Part shown: in pieces, positions 1 to 8,998 of the stretch
Numbering within the stretch: the first letter of the stretch is position 1
Layout: each line of letters starts with the position of its first letter
Source: Streptomyces sp. DH24
GTDB taxonomy: Bacteria > Actinomycetota > Actinomycetes > Streptomycetales > Streptomycetaceae
DNA: 64,000 bases
NCBI RefSeq assembly: GCF_029813775.1
Contig: NZ_JARVKW010000015.1
Coordinates: 62,001 to 126,000 of the forward strand
Reading direction: 5' to 3'
The notes under the pieces: model-generated
The model's database searches: none
Told to the model about the DNA's origin: nothing
What the model saw: only the letters and a program-made list of their open reading frames with translations
Made by a program: the position numbers and the translations under genes

Positions 1-1534
1 CGCCAACTCCGTGATGCTGCTGGTGGGTCTGGCCGTGGGCGTCGACTACTGCCTGTTCTACCTGCGCCGTGAGCGCGAGGAGCGGGCGGCGGGCCGGGAC
101 GCGCAGACGGCCCTGCAGATCGCCGCCGCGACCAGCGGCCGTGCCATCGTCGTCTCGGGTGTCACGGTGTGCGTGGCGATGGCGGGCATGCTGTTCACCG
201 GTCTCGCCGAGTTCGAGGCGATGGGCCTGGCGTCGCTGATGGTCGTGGCGGTGGCCATGGTCGGTTCCGTGACGGTGCTGCCCGCGCTGCTGTCCCTGCT
301 CGGCGAGCGGGTCGAGAAGGGCCGCATCCCGTTCCTGCGGCGCCGCAACAAGGCGCACGGCACCGGCGGCGAGAGCCGGTTCTGGACGGCGGTGCTGCGC
401 CGGGTGCTCGCCCGCCCGGTGATCTCGGTCGTCGTCGCGACCGGCGCGCTGCTGGCGATCGCGGCTCCCGCGGTCGGCATGAAGACCCAGAACCTCACGC
501 TGGACCAGGAGTTCGGGGACTCGCTGCCCATCGTGCAGACGTACAACCGGGTCAACGACGCCTTCCCGGGCGGCTCGGAGCCGGCCGAGGTGGTCGTCAG
601 GGCGGCCGACATCAACGCGCCCGAGGTGAAGGGCGCGCTGGCCGACTTCAAGGAGCTGGCGATCAGTTCGGGTGCCTCGCGCGGCCCGGTCGAGATCAAG
701 CTGCACGACGAGCAGAACGTCGCCTTCGTCTACGTCCCGCTGGTCGGCGGCTCCGACCAGGACGAGGCGGGCGCGAGCCTGGAGAGGCTGCGCGACGAGG
801 TGCGGCCGGCCACGCTCGGCAAGGTGGACGGTGTCGAGGCGCCGATCACCGGCCAGGTCGCCGGTTCCCACGACTTCAACGAGCAACTGGTCGGCTCCGT
901 CGTCCCGGTCTTCGTGTTCGTCGTGGTGTTCGCCTTCCTGCTGATGCTGCTGTCGTTCCGCTCGCTGACCGTCGCCATCACGTCGATCGTGCTGAACCTG
1001 CTGTCGGTGGGCGCCGCGTACGGCATCCTCGTCGCCGTCTTCCAGCACGGCTGGGGCGCGTCCCTGGTGGGCGCGGAGGGCGTCGGCGCGATCATCACCT
1101 GGCTGCCGCTGTTCCTCTTCGTGATCCTGTTCGGCCTGTCGATGGACTACCACGTGTTCGTGGTGTCCCGGATCCGCGAGGCACGGCTGCGGGGCCGTAC
1201 GACGAGGGACGCGATCCAGCACGGTGTGGTCACCACGGCCGGGGTCGTCACCAGCGCCGCGGTCATCATGGTCGCCGTGTTCGCGATCTTCGGGACGCTG
1301 TCCATGCAGTCGATGAAGCAGATGGGCGTGGGCCTCGCCGCGGCGGTGCTCATCGACGCGACGATCATCCGGGGTGTGCTGCTCCCGGCGGTGATGGCCC
1401 TGCTGGGCGAGCGCAACTGGTACTTCCCGACGTGGCTGAACCGTCTGCCGGACCTGACGCACGACGAGACGCCGGCGCCGGTGGCTCCCGCGGCGCGGGA
1501 CGACGAGGGCGAGCACGAGCCGGTGAGGGTCTGA
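1..1534 (+). CDS. MMPL-family (RND) transporter, C-terminal part
   Basis: The reading frame is open from the first base, so the N-terminus lies outside the window and the GTG at 11 is internal. About 510 residues remain. The start of this part carries a family-typical membrane stretch (LVGLAVGVDYCLFYLRR), followed by several membrane helices, a large extracytoplasmic loop (roughly residues 160-290) and a second bundle with GLSMDYHVFVVSRIREA. That is the duplicated 6-TM arrangement of MMPL exporters, which move lipids or small hydrophobic compounds across the membrane. The substrate cannot be told from sequence. The acidic, Pro/Ala-rich tail is ordinary for the family. A strong hairpin follows the stop codon. 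Confidence 0.9.
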   Translation, partial: ANSVMLLVGLAVGVDYCLFYLRREREERAAGRDAQTALQIAAATSGRAIVVSGVTVCVAMAGMLFTGLAEFEAMGLASLMVVAVAMVGSVTVLPALLSLLGERVEKGRIPFLRRRNKAHGTGGESRFWTAVLRRVLARPVISVVVATGALLAIAAPAVGMKTQNLTLDQEFGDSLPIVQTYNRVNDAFPGGSEPAEVVVRAADINAPEVKGALADFKELAISSGASRGPVEIKLHDEQNVAFVYVPLVGGSDQDEAGASLERLRDEVRPATLGKVDGVEAPITGQVAGSHDFNEQLVGSVVPVFVFVVVFAFLLMLLSFRSLTVAITSIVLNLLSVGAAYGILVAVFQHGWGASLVGAEGVGAIITWLPLFLFVILFGLSMDYHVFVVSRIREARLRGRTTRDAIQHGVVTTAGVVTSAAVIMVAVFAIFGTLSMQSMKQMGVGLAAAVLIDATIIRGVLLPAVMALLGERNWYFPTWLNRLPDLTHDETPAPVAPAARDDEGEHEPVRV

Positions 1535-1547
1535 CCGTCCGGTCACG

Positions 1548-1592
1548 CGGCAGGGCCCGCCGGCTCCGACCTGGAGCCGGCGGGCCCTGCCG
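1548..1592. terminator. Strong bidirectional terminator hairpin
   Basis: A perfect inverted repeat with arms 1549-1567 and 1573-1591 (19 bp, extended by a C-G pair on the outside) encloses the loop GACCT. It sits between the convergent MMPL and mgt genes and can serve both. There is no T-run, as is usual in Streptomyces. Confidence 0.88.
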
Positions 1593-1601
1593 TGGTGCCG
1601 G

Positions 1602-2798
1602 TCAGGCGGCGGGCAGTTCGGCCTCGATGAGGTCGGCCGCCCGCCGGGTGCCGCCCTCCTGGGCCATCTCCGCCTGGATGTCCTTCAGCCGGCGGGCCAC
1701 CTCCGGGTCGTCCAGCAGGGCGAGGGCGGTCGAGCGCAGCGTCTCGGCCGTGGCCTCCTCCGTCGGGACGTGCCGGGCGACGCCGAGCGCCTGGAGCATG
1801 TCGGCGTTGCCGAACTGGTCCACCGCCTGCGGTACGGCGATCATCGGCGTGGCCGTCGCCAGGCCCTCCTGGCTGCCGCCCGCGCCGGCGTGGGTGACGA
1901 ACAGGTCGGCCTGCCGCAGGATCGCCAACTGCGGCACCCAGGAGTGGACTTCCGCGTTGGGCGGGATGTCCCCGAGCTCCGCCGGGTCGACGTGCCGGCC
2001 GACCTGGAGGACCAGGTGCCAGCCGGGCAGCTCACCGAATGCCTTCAGGCACTCCCGGTAGAAGGCGGGCTGCTTGGTGAAGGCCGAGCCGAGCGACACG
2101 AGGACGACCTTCTCGGCGCCTGCGGGCCGCTGCCAGTCGCCCTCGCCGCCGCGGTCGCCCTGGCAGGCGCCGACGAAGCTGTACACGCTCTCGTCCACCC
2201 GGTCGGCGTTCGGCTGGAGCGCCCTGGGGATGAGGACGAGGGAACGGGCGGGCCGGCCGACGAACGGATCGGGATGTTCGCTGATCCCGTTCTGCGCCAG
2301 CCAGGCCTCGAAGCGGGCGTAGTACGCCTTCCCCCGCTCGGTCTTCCTCGGCTCCTCCCACATCGGTCCGGCGACCTCCTCCTCATAGCCCTCCCAGGCG
2401 ACGAGGTTCGGCGAGAGGGACACGGCGGGCACGCCCCAGCGGTGGGCGAGGACGCGGGCCGGGTAGGAGGTGATGTCGTGCAGCACGAGGTCCGGCTCGT
2501 CGCCCTCGTAGGCCTCGACGAGCTGCGGGAGGGCCTGGATGGCGTCGTTCAGGAACGGCTCCACGTTGTCGAGCAGGGTGGTCCCCCACGCGGACGGGTC
2601 GTCGTCGGGCGACGGGAGCGTGGAGTGCCAGGGCTTCACCTCGGCGCCGGTGGCGGCGACCTTGTCGGCGAACACGGGCGGGACGGCGTACGTGACCCGG
2701 TGCCCGCGCGCCACCAGCTCGCGGATCACCTCAAGACTCGGGTTCACGTGGCCGTGGGCGGCGATGGAGAACATGGCGATGTGCGCGGGACTGGTCAT
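1602..2798 (-). CDS. mgt: Macrolide-inactivating glycosyltransferase (MGT, GT1 family)
   Basis: A 398-residue GT-B-fold enzyme predicted to inactivate macrolides by transferring glucose from UDP-glucose to the desosamine 2'-OH. The N-terminus [20 protein letters not shown] is the acceptor-domain start of the MGT/OleD family, and the C-terminal nucleotide-sugar site ([20 protein letters not shown], then GGSQEGLA) is intact. ATG 2798 was chosen because homologous sequence starts there; the frame stays open upstream but without similarity. It lies 47 bp downstream of the Erm-type methyltransferase on the same strand, the lrm-mgt arrangement known from S. lividans. Close OleD-type antibiotic glycosyltransferases are the alternative. 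Confidence 0.9.
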   Translation of the reverse strand: MTSPAHIAMFSIAAHGHVNPSLEVIRELVARGHRVTYAVPPVFADKVAATGAEVKPWHSTLPSPDDDPSAWGTTLLDNVEPFLNDAIQALPQLVEAYEGDEPDLVLHDITSYPARVLAHRWGVPAVSLSPNLVAWEGYEEEVAGPMWEEPRKTERGKAYYARFEAWLAQNGISEHPDPFVGRPARSLVLIPRALQPNADRVDESVYSFVGACQGDRGGEGDWQRPAGAEKVVLVSLGSAFTKQPAFYRECLKAFGELPGWHLVLQVGRHVDPAELGDIPPNAEVHSWVPQLAILRQADLFVTHAGAGGSQEGLATATPMIAVPQAVDQFGNADMLQALGVARHVPTEEATAETLRSTALALLDDPEVARRLKDIQAEMAQEGGTRRAADLIEAELPAA

Positions 2799-2845
2799 AC
2801 CGACGACCCTAAGCGAGACGAGACGTCTCGTGCAATTGATTTGTT

Positions 2846-3625
2846 TCACGCCGTCAGCGCCTCGTGCAGCCGCAGCCACTGCTCCGGCGCCACCTCCCCG
2901 ACGAGTACGCCCGGGTCCAGGCGCGCGGCGCGGAACGCGGCGTCGACCCGGCGCCGGGCGTGGGCCCGGCGCAGCGAGGCGTGCAGCGAGCCGCCGGTCC
3001 CGGAGAAGCCCAGCTCCACCAGATGCCGCCAGCTGTCGTACGCGGCGGCGTCGAGCAGCGGGGTGCGGCGGCGTTCGATGCGGACGATGCCGGCGTCCAC
3101 GCGCGGTACGGGCCGGAAGCCGTGCCGGCCGACCCGGCCCAGCAGCCGCCACTCGTAGCGCGGCCAGGTGCGGACGGTCAGCAGGGTCCAGCGGCCGTAG
3201 TCGCCGGTGCGTTTACGGGCGTACTCCAGCTGGGTGAGGAGCGTGGCGTCGGTGAGGGCGGGGGCGCGCAGGCACCAGTCGACGATGGCGGCGGTGCGGG
3301 AGACGGGCACGTTCCCGGCGACGGAGAACGGGGTGCGCGGGGGCCGCGCGGCGAGGAAGTCCCCGGCGACCACGCGGACGTGGGGTGTTCCGGAGAAGCG
3401 GGCGCGCAGCGCGGGCAGCAGTGCCGGGTCGATCTCGTAGGCGCGCAGTTCCCGGCAGCGCGCGGCGAGCGCGGCCGTCAACGCGCCCTTGCCGGCGCCG
3501 ACTTCGAGCAGCAGGGGCAGCGGGCGGCCGTGCGGGGCGGTGAGCCGGGCGAGGCGGGTGGCGGTGGCGCGGTCGGCGATGAAGTTCTGCGAGAGCGCGC
3601 GGGAACCGCGGGTGGGGCGGGCCAT
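2846..3625 (-). CDS. lrm: Erm-type 23S rRNA (adenine-N6) methyltransferase
   Basis: A 259-residue methyltransferase that should modify A2058 of 23S rRNA and give lincosamide/macrolide resistance. SQNFIAD near residue 12 and the SAM loop [15 protein letters not shown] (38-52) are typical of Erm. Motif IV reads N105-V-P-V108, whereas most Erm enzymes have N-I/L-P-Y/F; the aromatic residue that stacks on the target adenine is Val here. The C-terminal rRNA-binding part is present. ATG 3625 has AAGGA nine bases upstream. An in-frame ATG at 3706 would add 27 residues but lies within the CATG repeat array. Expression may be controlled by leader attenuation, as in other erm genes. The partner mgt follows in the same direction. 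Confidence 0.88.
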   Translation of the reverse strand: MARPTRGSRALSQNFIADRATATRLARLTAPHGRPLPLLLEVGAGKGALTAALAARCRELRAYEIDPALLPALRARFSGTPHVRVVAGDFLAARPPRTPFSVAGNVPVSRTAAIVDWCLRAPALTDATLLTQLEYARKRTGDYGRWTLLTVRTWPRYEWRLLGRVGRHGFRPVPRVDAGIVRIERRRTPLLDAAAYDSWRHLVELGFSGTGGSLHASLRRAHARRRVDAAFRAARLDPGVLVGEVAPEQWLRLHEALTA

Positions 3626-3687
3626 GGCCTGCGGTCCTTGTCTTCCGTGGAAGGGCGAAAGGGCAGCCGAAGGCCCTGACCGGAGGA

Positions 3688-3735
3688 CATGGAGGCATGA
3701 AGGCATGACTGCATGAGGTCATGAGGTCATGCCGC
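3688..3735. repeat. Six-copy 8-bp CATG tandem array upstream of lrm
   Basis: CATG occurs at 3688, 3696, 3704, 3712, 3720 and 3728, exactly every 8 bp, with variable bases between. Because CATG is its own complement and 8 is not a multiple of 3, the array places ATG codons in all three frames on both strands. Read on the lrm strand it creates overlapping short ORFs, including the four-codon ATG-ACC-TCA-TGA and a frame that runs into lrm. Confidence 0.85.
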
Positions 3736-3960
3736 CGCAGACGGGAGGCGTGCGCGGGCGCCGGCCCGCCGTTCGGTCACCGCGTCCGCGGCGTGATCCG
3801 GACGACAGGCGTCAGGGGTGTCGGAACACCCCCTGGGTCAGCGGGCGCGCTGTCCCGGGCCGGTCAGGGCACCGGGGCGGCGACGCATCCGGATGGAGTG
3901 CGTGCAGCCCCGGCCGTGACCGGTGACGAAGATCGCGTTGAGTCCCACGCAGGGCACGCT
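3736..3960. other. Intergenic region between lrm and the sugar-transport operon
   Basis: No ORF with coding character on either strand. The region presumably holds the lrm promoter, but I could not pick out clear -35/-10 elements. Confidence 0.5.
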
Positions 3961-4001
3961 AGGGGGCGGGCCGGGAGGCGGCAACCGGTTTTCCGCCCCC
4001 T
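3961..4001 (-). terminator. Terminator downstream of the sugar ABC operon
   Basis: Arms AGGGGGCGG (3961-3969) and CCGCCCCCT (3993-4001) pair perfectly over 9 bp around a 23-nt loop, about 50 bp after the stop of the binding-protein gene. Confidence 0.5.
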
Positions 4002-4053
4002 GCGCGGTCCGGTCGGCGGCCGGTCGCCCGCGCTCCGCGCGCCCGCGCGGGGT

Positions 4054-5334
4054 TCAGCGCTGGTAGCGGGCGAGGACCAGGTTGCCGTCCTTCTCCAGGC
4101 GCTCGCGCAGGGCGCCGAGGCCGATCGCGCCGCTGTAGTACTCCTGGAGCGCGGGCGTGGCCACCTTGTCCTTCCACTCGGGGTAGCCCCGCACGGACTG
4201 TGCCGGGGCCGGGCTGAGGTGTTCGGCGAGGGCGGTGCCGGTGGCCCAGCCGTGCTCGGGCGTGCGCAGCGCCGGGTCCTTCAGCGCCCGGGTGCCCGTG
4301 GGCAGCATCCAGTCGCCGAGGGCCAGGCGGACCATGTTGCGGGGTTGCAGCAGGAAGTCGACGAACCGTGCGGCCTGCCGCTTGTGCGGACTGTCCTCGG
4401 CGATGGACAGGGTCTGCGGGCTGACGCCCTGGGTGAGTCCGTCCGCCCCGGCGGGAGCGGGCAGGACCTGCCAGTCGAAGCCCTTCGGCGCCTGCTGCAC
4501 GATCTGCTGGCGGTACGAGAAGCCCAGCGGGACCATGGCGTATCTGCCGCCGAAGAAGCCGGGCAGCGTGTCCGAACCGCCGCTGCCGAGCGTCGTCGCC
4601 GATGCGCTGCGGTCGGTGTTCACCTGGGCGTGGATGGTGCGCGGAACCACCTGGTCGCCCGGCCCGAAGCGGACGGTGGCCCTGCCGTCGGCGCCCCGGT
4701 GGAACAGCTTGCCGCCCGCGGACAGCGACAGGTTGAGCGTGGCGGACACGGGCTCCTTGAGCGGCCAGGCCACGCCGTACTTCCCGTCGCCGCTCAGCCG
4801 CTCGGTGATCCGCCGGAACTCCGGCCAGGTCCACGGGCGTTCGACGGTCGGGATGCGGACGCCGGACTTCTTCAGCCAGGTCGCGTTGGCGATGAGCACG
4901 CGCGGCTCCTGGAGGAACGGCACGCCGTAGATGCCGTCCCCGAAGGTCGTCGTCTCCCAACTGCGCTGCGGGATGTCCGACTTGAGCCGGTCGGGCAGCA
5001 GCTCGGTCAGGTCGGCGAGGTGACCACCGTAGGCGAAGTCCGCGAGGTCGTCGGAGGCGTCGTGGATGATGTCGGGCGCCTCGCCGCCCTCGAAGGAGGT
5101 CAGGAGCTGGTCGTGGACGCTGTCCCAGCTGCCCTGGACGTATTCGACGCGCACGTCCGGGTGGGCCGCGTTCCACTCCTCGACCAGTTCCTTGTTGGCC
5201 TGAACCGACTCCTGCTGCCAGGCCAGGGACTGGAAGCGCAGGGTGACACGGCCGTCGTCCTGCGCCCCGCCCGAGGAACAGCCCGCGAGGAGCAGCAGGG
5301 CGGCGACGGCCGCCGCGATCGGCTTGGTACGCAT
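4054..5334 (-). CDS. Carbohydrate ABC transporter substrate-binding lipoprotein
   Basis: A 426-residue family-1 (MalE/UgpB-like) solute-binding protein. It has a short basic leader and a lipobox, LLLAGCSS near residue 20, so it should be tethered outside the membrane. The mature N-terminus (VTLRFQSLAW) and the pattern of Trp and Gly residues match sugar-binding proteins. Its ATG overlaps the TGA of the upstream permease by one base (TGATG), so the genes are translationally coupled and this is the last gene of a three-gene operon. No ATPase gene is present; Streptomyces sugar importers of this kind commonly share MsiK. The sugar cannot be inferred. Confidence 0.9.
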   Translation of the reverse strand: MRTKPIAAAVAALLLLAGCSSGGAQDDGRVTLRFQSLAWQQESVQANKELVEEWNAAHPDVRVEYVQGSWDSVHDQLLTSFEGGEAPDIIHDASDDLADFAYGGHLADLTELLPDRLKSDIPQRSWETTTFGDGIYGVPFLQEPRVLIANATWLKKSGVRIPTVERPWTWPEFRRITERLSGDGKYGVAWPLKEPVSATLNLSLSAGGKLFHRGADGRATVRFGPGDQVVPRTIHAQVNTDRSASATTLGSGGSDTLPGFFGGRYAMVPLGFSYRQQIVQQAPKGFDWQVLPAPAGADGLTQGVSPQTLSIAEDSPHKRQAARFVDFLLQPRNMVRLALGDWMLPTGTRALKDPALRTPEHGWATGTALAEHLSPAPAQSVRGYPEWKDKVATPALQEYYSGAIGLGALRERLEKDGNLVLARYQR

Positions 5335-6167
5335 CAGCTCTTCACCGCCCCGGCGAGCATGCCGCCCGTGATCCGCCGCTGGATGAGCGCGAAGACCACC
5401 AGGGACGGCAGCGTCGCGAGGAAGGCCGCCGCGGCCAGCGGCCCCAGGTCGGCCACGCCTTCCGCGCCGATGAAGTGGGTCAGCACGACCGGCAGCGTCT
5501 GCTTCTCCGGGGTCTTCAGCAGCACCAGCGCGAAGAAGAACTCGTTCCACGCGGTGATGAACGCGAACAGCGCCGTCGCCACGATCCCCGGCGCGAGCAG
5601 CGGCGCCGTCACCGACACCAGGGTCCGCAGCCGCCCGGCGCCGTCGACCGCCGCGGCCTCCTCCAGCTCGCGCGGCACGGCCCGGACGTAGCCGGCGAGC
5701 ATCCACAGCGCGAACGGCAGCGCCCACACCACGTAGACCATCACCAGCCCCGGCACCGAGTTGATCAGCCGCAGGCCCTTCAGCACCAGGAACAGCGGGA
5801 TGATCAGCAGGACGAACGGGAACGCCTGGCTGACCACCACCCATCCGGTCGCCGCCTTCGCGAGCCGGGTGCGCTGCCGTGCCATGACGTACGCCATCGG
5901 CGTCGCGACCAGCACCGCGATCACGGCCGCCGCCAGCGCGGCGACCAGGGAGTTGAACGCGGCCTGCAGCAGGGGCTGTTCGTCGAAGGCCTGCCGGAAG
6001 TTGGCGAGGGTGGGGTCCTTCGGGATCCAGGTGGGGTGCAGGCTGCCCAGTTCCCGCGGCGGCTTGAACGCCGTCGAGACCAGCCACAGGAACGGGAACG
6101 CCAGGAACACCAGATAGGCGAGCAGGGCCGCGTACTGGCCGGTGCGGGCCGCAGGTCCGGTCCTCAT
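5334..6167 (-). CDS. Carbohydrate ABC transporter permease, MalG type
   Basis: A 277-residue inner-membrane permease with six predicted helices. The cytoplasmic EAA loop that contacts the ATPase is present (LEEAAAVDGAGRLRTLVSV, then P-L-L-A-P-G). The N-terminus YAALLAYLVFLAFPFLWLVS is typical of the MalG subfamily. It overlaps the preceding permease gene by 4 bp (ATGA) and the following binding-protein gene by 1 bp, so the three subunits are probably made in step. Confidence 0.92.
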   Translation of the reverse strand: MRTGPAARTGQYAALLAYLVFLAFPFLWLVSTAFKPPRELGSLHPTWIPKDPTLANFRQAFDEQPLLQAAFNSLVAALAAAVIAVLVATPMAYVMARQRTRLAKAATGWVVVSQAFPFVLLIIPLFLVLKGLRLINSVPGLVMVYVVWALPFALWMLAGYVRAVPRELEEAAAVDGAGRLRTLVSVTAPLLAPGIVATALFAFITAWNEFFFALVLLKTPEKQTLPVVLTHFIGAEGVADLGPLAAAAFLATLPSLVVFALIQRRITGGMLAGAVKS

Positions 6168-7102
6168 GCGTCGTCACCTCCCCTGAGCCGACCGACCAGG
6201 AAGACGGCCAGGAGCACCGAGATCACCGCGACCATGACACAGCCCATGGCAGCCGCGTACCCGAACTGGCCGTAGCGGAAGGCCTCTTCGTAGGCGAAGA
6301 GCATGGGCAGCCGGGTGCGTCCGCCGGGGCCGCCGCTGGTCAGGACGTACACCAGGGCGAAGGAGTTGAAGTTCCAGATGAGGTTGAGGGCCGTGATGGC
6401 CAGGGCGATCGGTCTGATCGCGGGCCAGGTGACCGTGCGGAAGCGGCGCCAGGCCCCGGCGCCGTCGACCGCGGCGGCCTCGTGGAGTTCGCGTGGGGTG
6501 TGCTGCAGGCCGGCGAGCAGGGCGACCGTCGTCTGCGGCATGCCCGCCCAGACGCCGACGACGATGACGGCGGGCAGGGCGGTCGCCAGCCCGCTGAGCC
6601 AGTGGCGGCCGTCGCCGAGGCCGACGTCGCGCAGGGTCTCGTTGAGGATTCCGGCGTCCGGGTTGTAGACGAGCCGCCACATGATGCCGACGACCACCTC
6701 GGGCATCGCCCAGGGGATGATCGCCAGGGCGCGGGCCAGCCAGCGCAGCCGCAGGTTCTGGTTGAGCAGCAGGGCGAGGCCCAGCGCGAGCAGGAACTGC
6801 GGGACGGTCACGCCGACGGCCCACACCAGCCCGATCCGGAACGACTCCCAGAACAGCGTGTCGTGCAGCAGGTCCCGGAAGTTGAGGCCGCCGATCCACT
6901 GGGTGGGCGCGGTACGGCCCGACTGGGCGTCGGTGAACGCCAGCAGGATCCCGTACAGCAGCGGCCCGACGCTGAGGACGAGGATCGGGAGCAGGGCGGG
7001 CAGCACCAGGAACCAGGCGCCGTGGTCGCCGGTGCGCCGCTGTCCGGCGGCGGTGCCGGGCACGTCGGGCGCCGGTCTCCTCTCCTCGGTCACCAATGTC
7101 AC
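6164..7102 (-). CDS. Carbohydrate ABC transporter permease, MalF type
   Basis: A 312-residue permease, first gene of the importer operon. The first helix is AWFLVLPALLPILVLSVGPL and the EAA loop reads LHEAAAVDGAGAWRRFRTV. GTG 7102 (protein VTLVTEERR) is preferred because AAGGGG lies eight bases upstream. The frame is open a further 297 bases but that part has shadow-like composition and runs into the divergent gene. No regulator gene is adjacent. Confidence 0.88.
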   Translation of the reverse strand: MTLVTEERRPAPDVPGTAAGQRRTGDHGAWFLVLPALLPILVLSVGPLLYGILLAFTDAQSGRTAPTQWIGGLNFRDLLHDTLFWESFRIGLVWAVGVTVPQFLLALGLALLLNQNLRLRWLARALAIIPWAMPEVVVGIMWRLVYNPDAGILNETLRDVGLGDGRHWLSGLATALPAVIVVGVWAGMPQTTVALLAGLQHTPRELHEAAAVDGAGAWRRFRTVTWPAIRPIALAITALNLIWNFNSFALVYVLTSGGPGGRTRLPMLFAYEEAFRYGQFGYAAAMGCVMVAVISVLLAVFLVGRLRGGDDA

Positions 7103-7274
7103 GGAATCAGCCCCTTTGCGCGGCTCGGACGGCCTGGCCATGGTCGTGAAGGCGGTCTGCCTCGTCAAGCCACCGCGCACACCGTCCGACCTGTGCGAAT
7201 GGGAAACTGGCGGAGGATGGCCGGATCTCGACGTGATGGGCGCGTACGGACGGTGGACTGGAGCGGAGGCGACG

Positions 7275-8138
7275 ATGGACGAGGCGCGGGCACGGGACGT
7301 ACTGGCCGCGGCGGGGGTGCTGCCCGGTACGGCGGCCGACGCGCGGCTGCTCGCCCTGGGCGAGAACGCGGTGTTCGCCGCCGGTGACCTGGTCGTCAAG
7401 GTGGGCCGCGATCCCGAACTGCTGGACCGGGCCCGGCGCGAGCTGGCCGTCGCCGGGTGGCTCGCGGAGGCCGGGGTGCCGGCGGTGCGGGCCGCGCGGT
7501 CCGAGGCGCTGCTCGTGGACGGGCACCCGGTGACCGTGTGGCACCGGCTGCCGGACCCCGTACGGCCCGCGCAGCCGCGGGATCTGGCCGAACTGTTGCG
7601 GGCGGTCCATGCGTTGCCCTCCCCCTCCTTCGCGTTGCCGCCCCGTGAGCTGCTGGGCGGTGTCGAGCGGTGGCTGCGGCTCGCGGGTGCCGCGATCGAT
7701 CCCGCGGACGCGGCCTACCTGCGGGAACGGCGCGACGGATTCGCCTCGGCCGCCGCCGCGCTGACGCCGTGTCTGCCGCGCGGGCCGATTCACGGGGATG
7801 CGCTGCCGCGGAATGTGCACGTGGGTCCGGACGGGCCGGTTCTGGTCGATCTGGAGACGTTCTCCAGCGATCTGCGGGAGCACGATCTGGTCGTGATGGC
7901 GCTGTCCCGGGACCGGTACGGGTTGCCCGCCGAGGCCTACGCGTCGTTCGTGGAGACCTACGGGTGGGACGTGCGGGAGTGGGACGGGTGCGCCGTGCTG
8001 CGCGGGGCCCGGGAGACGGCGAGCTGCGCGTGGGTGGCGCAGCACGCGGCCGGGAATCCCCGGGCGCGCGCGGAGTTCGAACGGAGGGTGGCGTCGCTGC
8101 GGGAGGGGGATCCGACCGTGCGGTGGTACCCCTTCTGA
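7275..8138 (+). CDS. Aminoglycoside phosphotransferase (APH)/choline kinase-family protein
   Basis: A 287-residue protein with a kinase-like APH fold. The N-lobe has ALGENAVFAAGDLVVKVGR, where the Lys would contact ATP. The catalytic loop GPIHGDALPRNVHV keeps the Asp and Asn, and the metal-binding segment VLVDLETFSSDLREHDLV supplies the second Asp. GGAGG at 7265-7269 lies five bases before the ATG. The substrate is unknown; family members phosphorylate antibiotics, choline or other small molecules, and no resistance claim is justified. It is divergent from the sugar importer and almost abuts the convergent exonuclease gene. Confidence 0.82.
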   Translation: MDEARARDVLAAAGVLPGTAADARLLALGENAVFAAGDLVVKVGRDPELLDRARRELAVAGWLAEAGVPAVRAARSEALLVDGHPVTVWHRLPDPVRPAQPRDLAELLRAVHALPSPSFALPPRELLGGVERWLRLAGAAIDPADAAYLRERRDGFASAAAALTPCLPRGPIHGDALPRNVHVGPDGPVLVDLETFSSDLREHDLVVMALSRDRYGLPAEAYASFVETYGWDVREWDGCAVLRGARETASCAWVAQHAAGNPRARAEFERRVASLREGDPTVRWYPF

Positions 8139-8160
8139 GCGGCACGACCGCCCGCTCGTG

Positions 8161-8883
8161 TCAGGCCCGGCTCTCCGTCAGCTCGCGGAACGGCCACATG
8201 CCGTCGACCGTCGCCGACTGGTCCCCCTTGCGGCGCAGGAAGGCCTGGAAGTCCGCCGCCCACTCGGCGTACCACTCTATTTGGCGGCGGTGCAGGTCCG
8301 CCGGGCCGAGGGAGGCGACCTTGGGGTGGCGGCCGGCTATCGCGCAGGCCAGGCGGGCCGCCGCCAGGGCGTCCGAGGAGGCGTCGTGGGCGGTGCCGAG
8401 GGCGACGCCGTACTCGGCGCAGACCGCTTCCAGGTTCCGCTTGCCGCGGCGGTAGCGGTCGGCCCAGCGGTCGATGGTGTACGGGTCGATGACGGGCGCC
8501 GGGTCCTGGCCGCCGAGCCGGTCGCGCAGCGACGGCAGGCCGTGGCGGCGCAGTTCGGCGGAGAGCAGGGTGAGGTCGAAGGCCGCGTTGTAGGCGACGA
8601 CCGGGACGCCCGTCTTCCAGTACGTCACCAGGACGTCGGCGATGGCGTCGGCCACCTGGTCGGCCGGTCTGCCCTCGCTCGCCGCGCGTTCGTTGCTTAT
8701 GCCGTGCACCGCGACCGCGTCCGGCGGGATTTCCACGCCCGGGTCGGCCAGCCATTCCCGGCGGCCCATCGGCTCCCTGTCCCTGACCTCGATCACGGCC
8801 CCCGTGACGATGCGCGCCTCGCGCGGATCCGTGCCCGTCGTCTCCAGGTCGAAGCCGATCAGCAGCTCCCGGTGCCAGCCCAT
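8161..8883 (-). CDS. DnaQ-like DEDDh 3'-5' exonuclease
   Basis: A 240-residue stand-alone epsilon-type exonuclease. Exo I is FDLETTGTD (D12, E14), Exo II AYNAAFDLTLL, and Exo III HDASSDALAAARL with the catalytic His and Asp. There is no polymerase or BRCT domain. ATG 8883 is preferred over the longer GTG form (8949) because homology starts at MGWHRELL and a G-rich Shine-Dalgarno (AGGGGGG) lies about seven bases upstream. It probably trims single-stranded 3' ends during repair or replication. Confidence 0.85.
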   Translation of the reverse strand: MGWHRELLIGFDLETTGTDPREARIVTGAVIEVRDREPMGRREWLADPGVEIPPDAVAVHGISNERAASEGRPADQVADAIADVLVTYWKTGVPVVAYNAAFDLTLLSAELRRHGLPSLRDRLGGQDPAPVIDPYTIDRWADRYRRGKRNLEAVCAEYGVALGTAHDASSDALAAARLACAIAGRHPKVASLGPADLHRRQIEWYAEWAADFQAFLRRKGDQSATVDGMWPFRELTESRA

Positions 8884-8998
8884 GCGGCGGCCCCCCTTCT
8901 TGGTGGTGCGTCCCCCAGTGATCTCCACCTTCGCACGCGGCACTGACAATCAGAGGACCGCATTCCGCCTGGCCGCCCTGTCCGGCCGCCGCGACAGG

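Noticed and set aside
3478..3722. Long ORFs starting at the CATG repeats as real proteins
   Set aside because: They read lrm out of frame. Only short leader peptides, if any, are plausible there.
7103..7274. DasR- or MalR-type operator upstream of the sugar importer
   Set aside because: I looked for the paired TGGTC/GACCA-type half-sites and found no convincing symmetric site; only a weak TTGACG box on the minus strand was seen.
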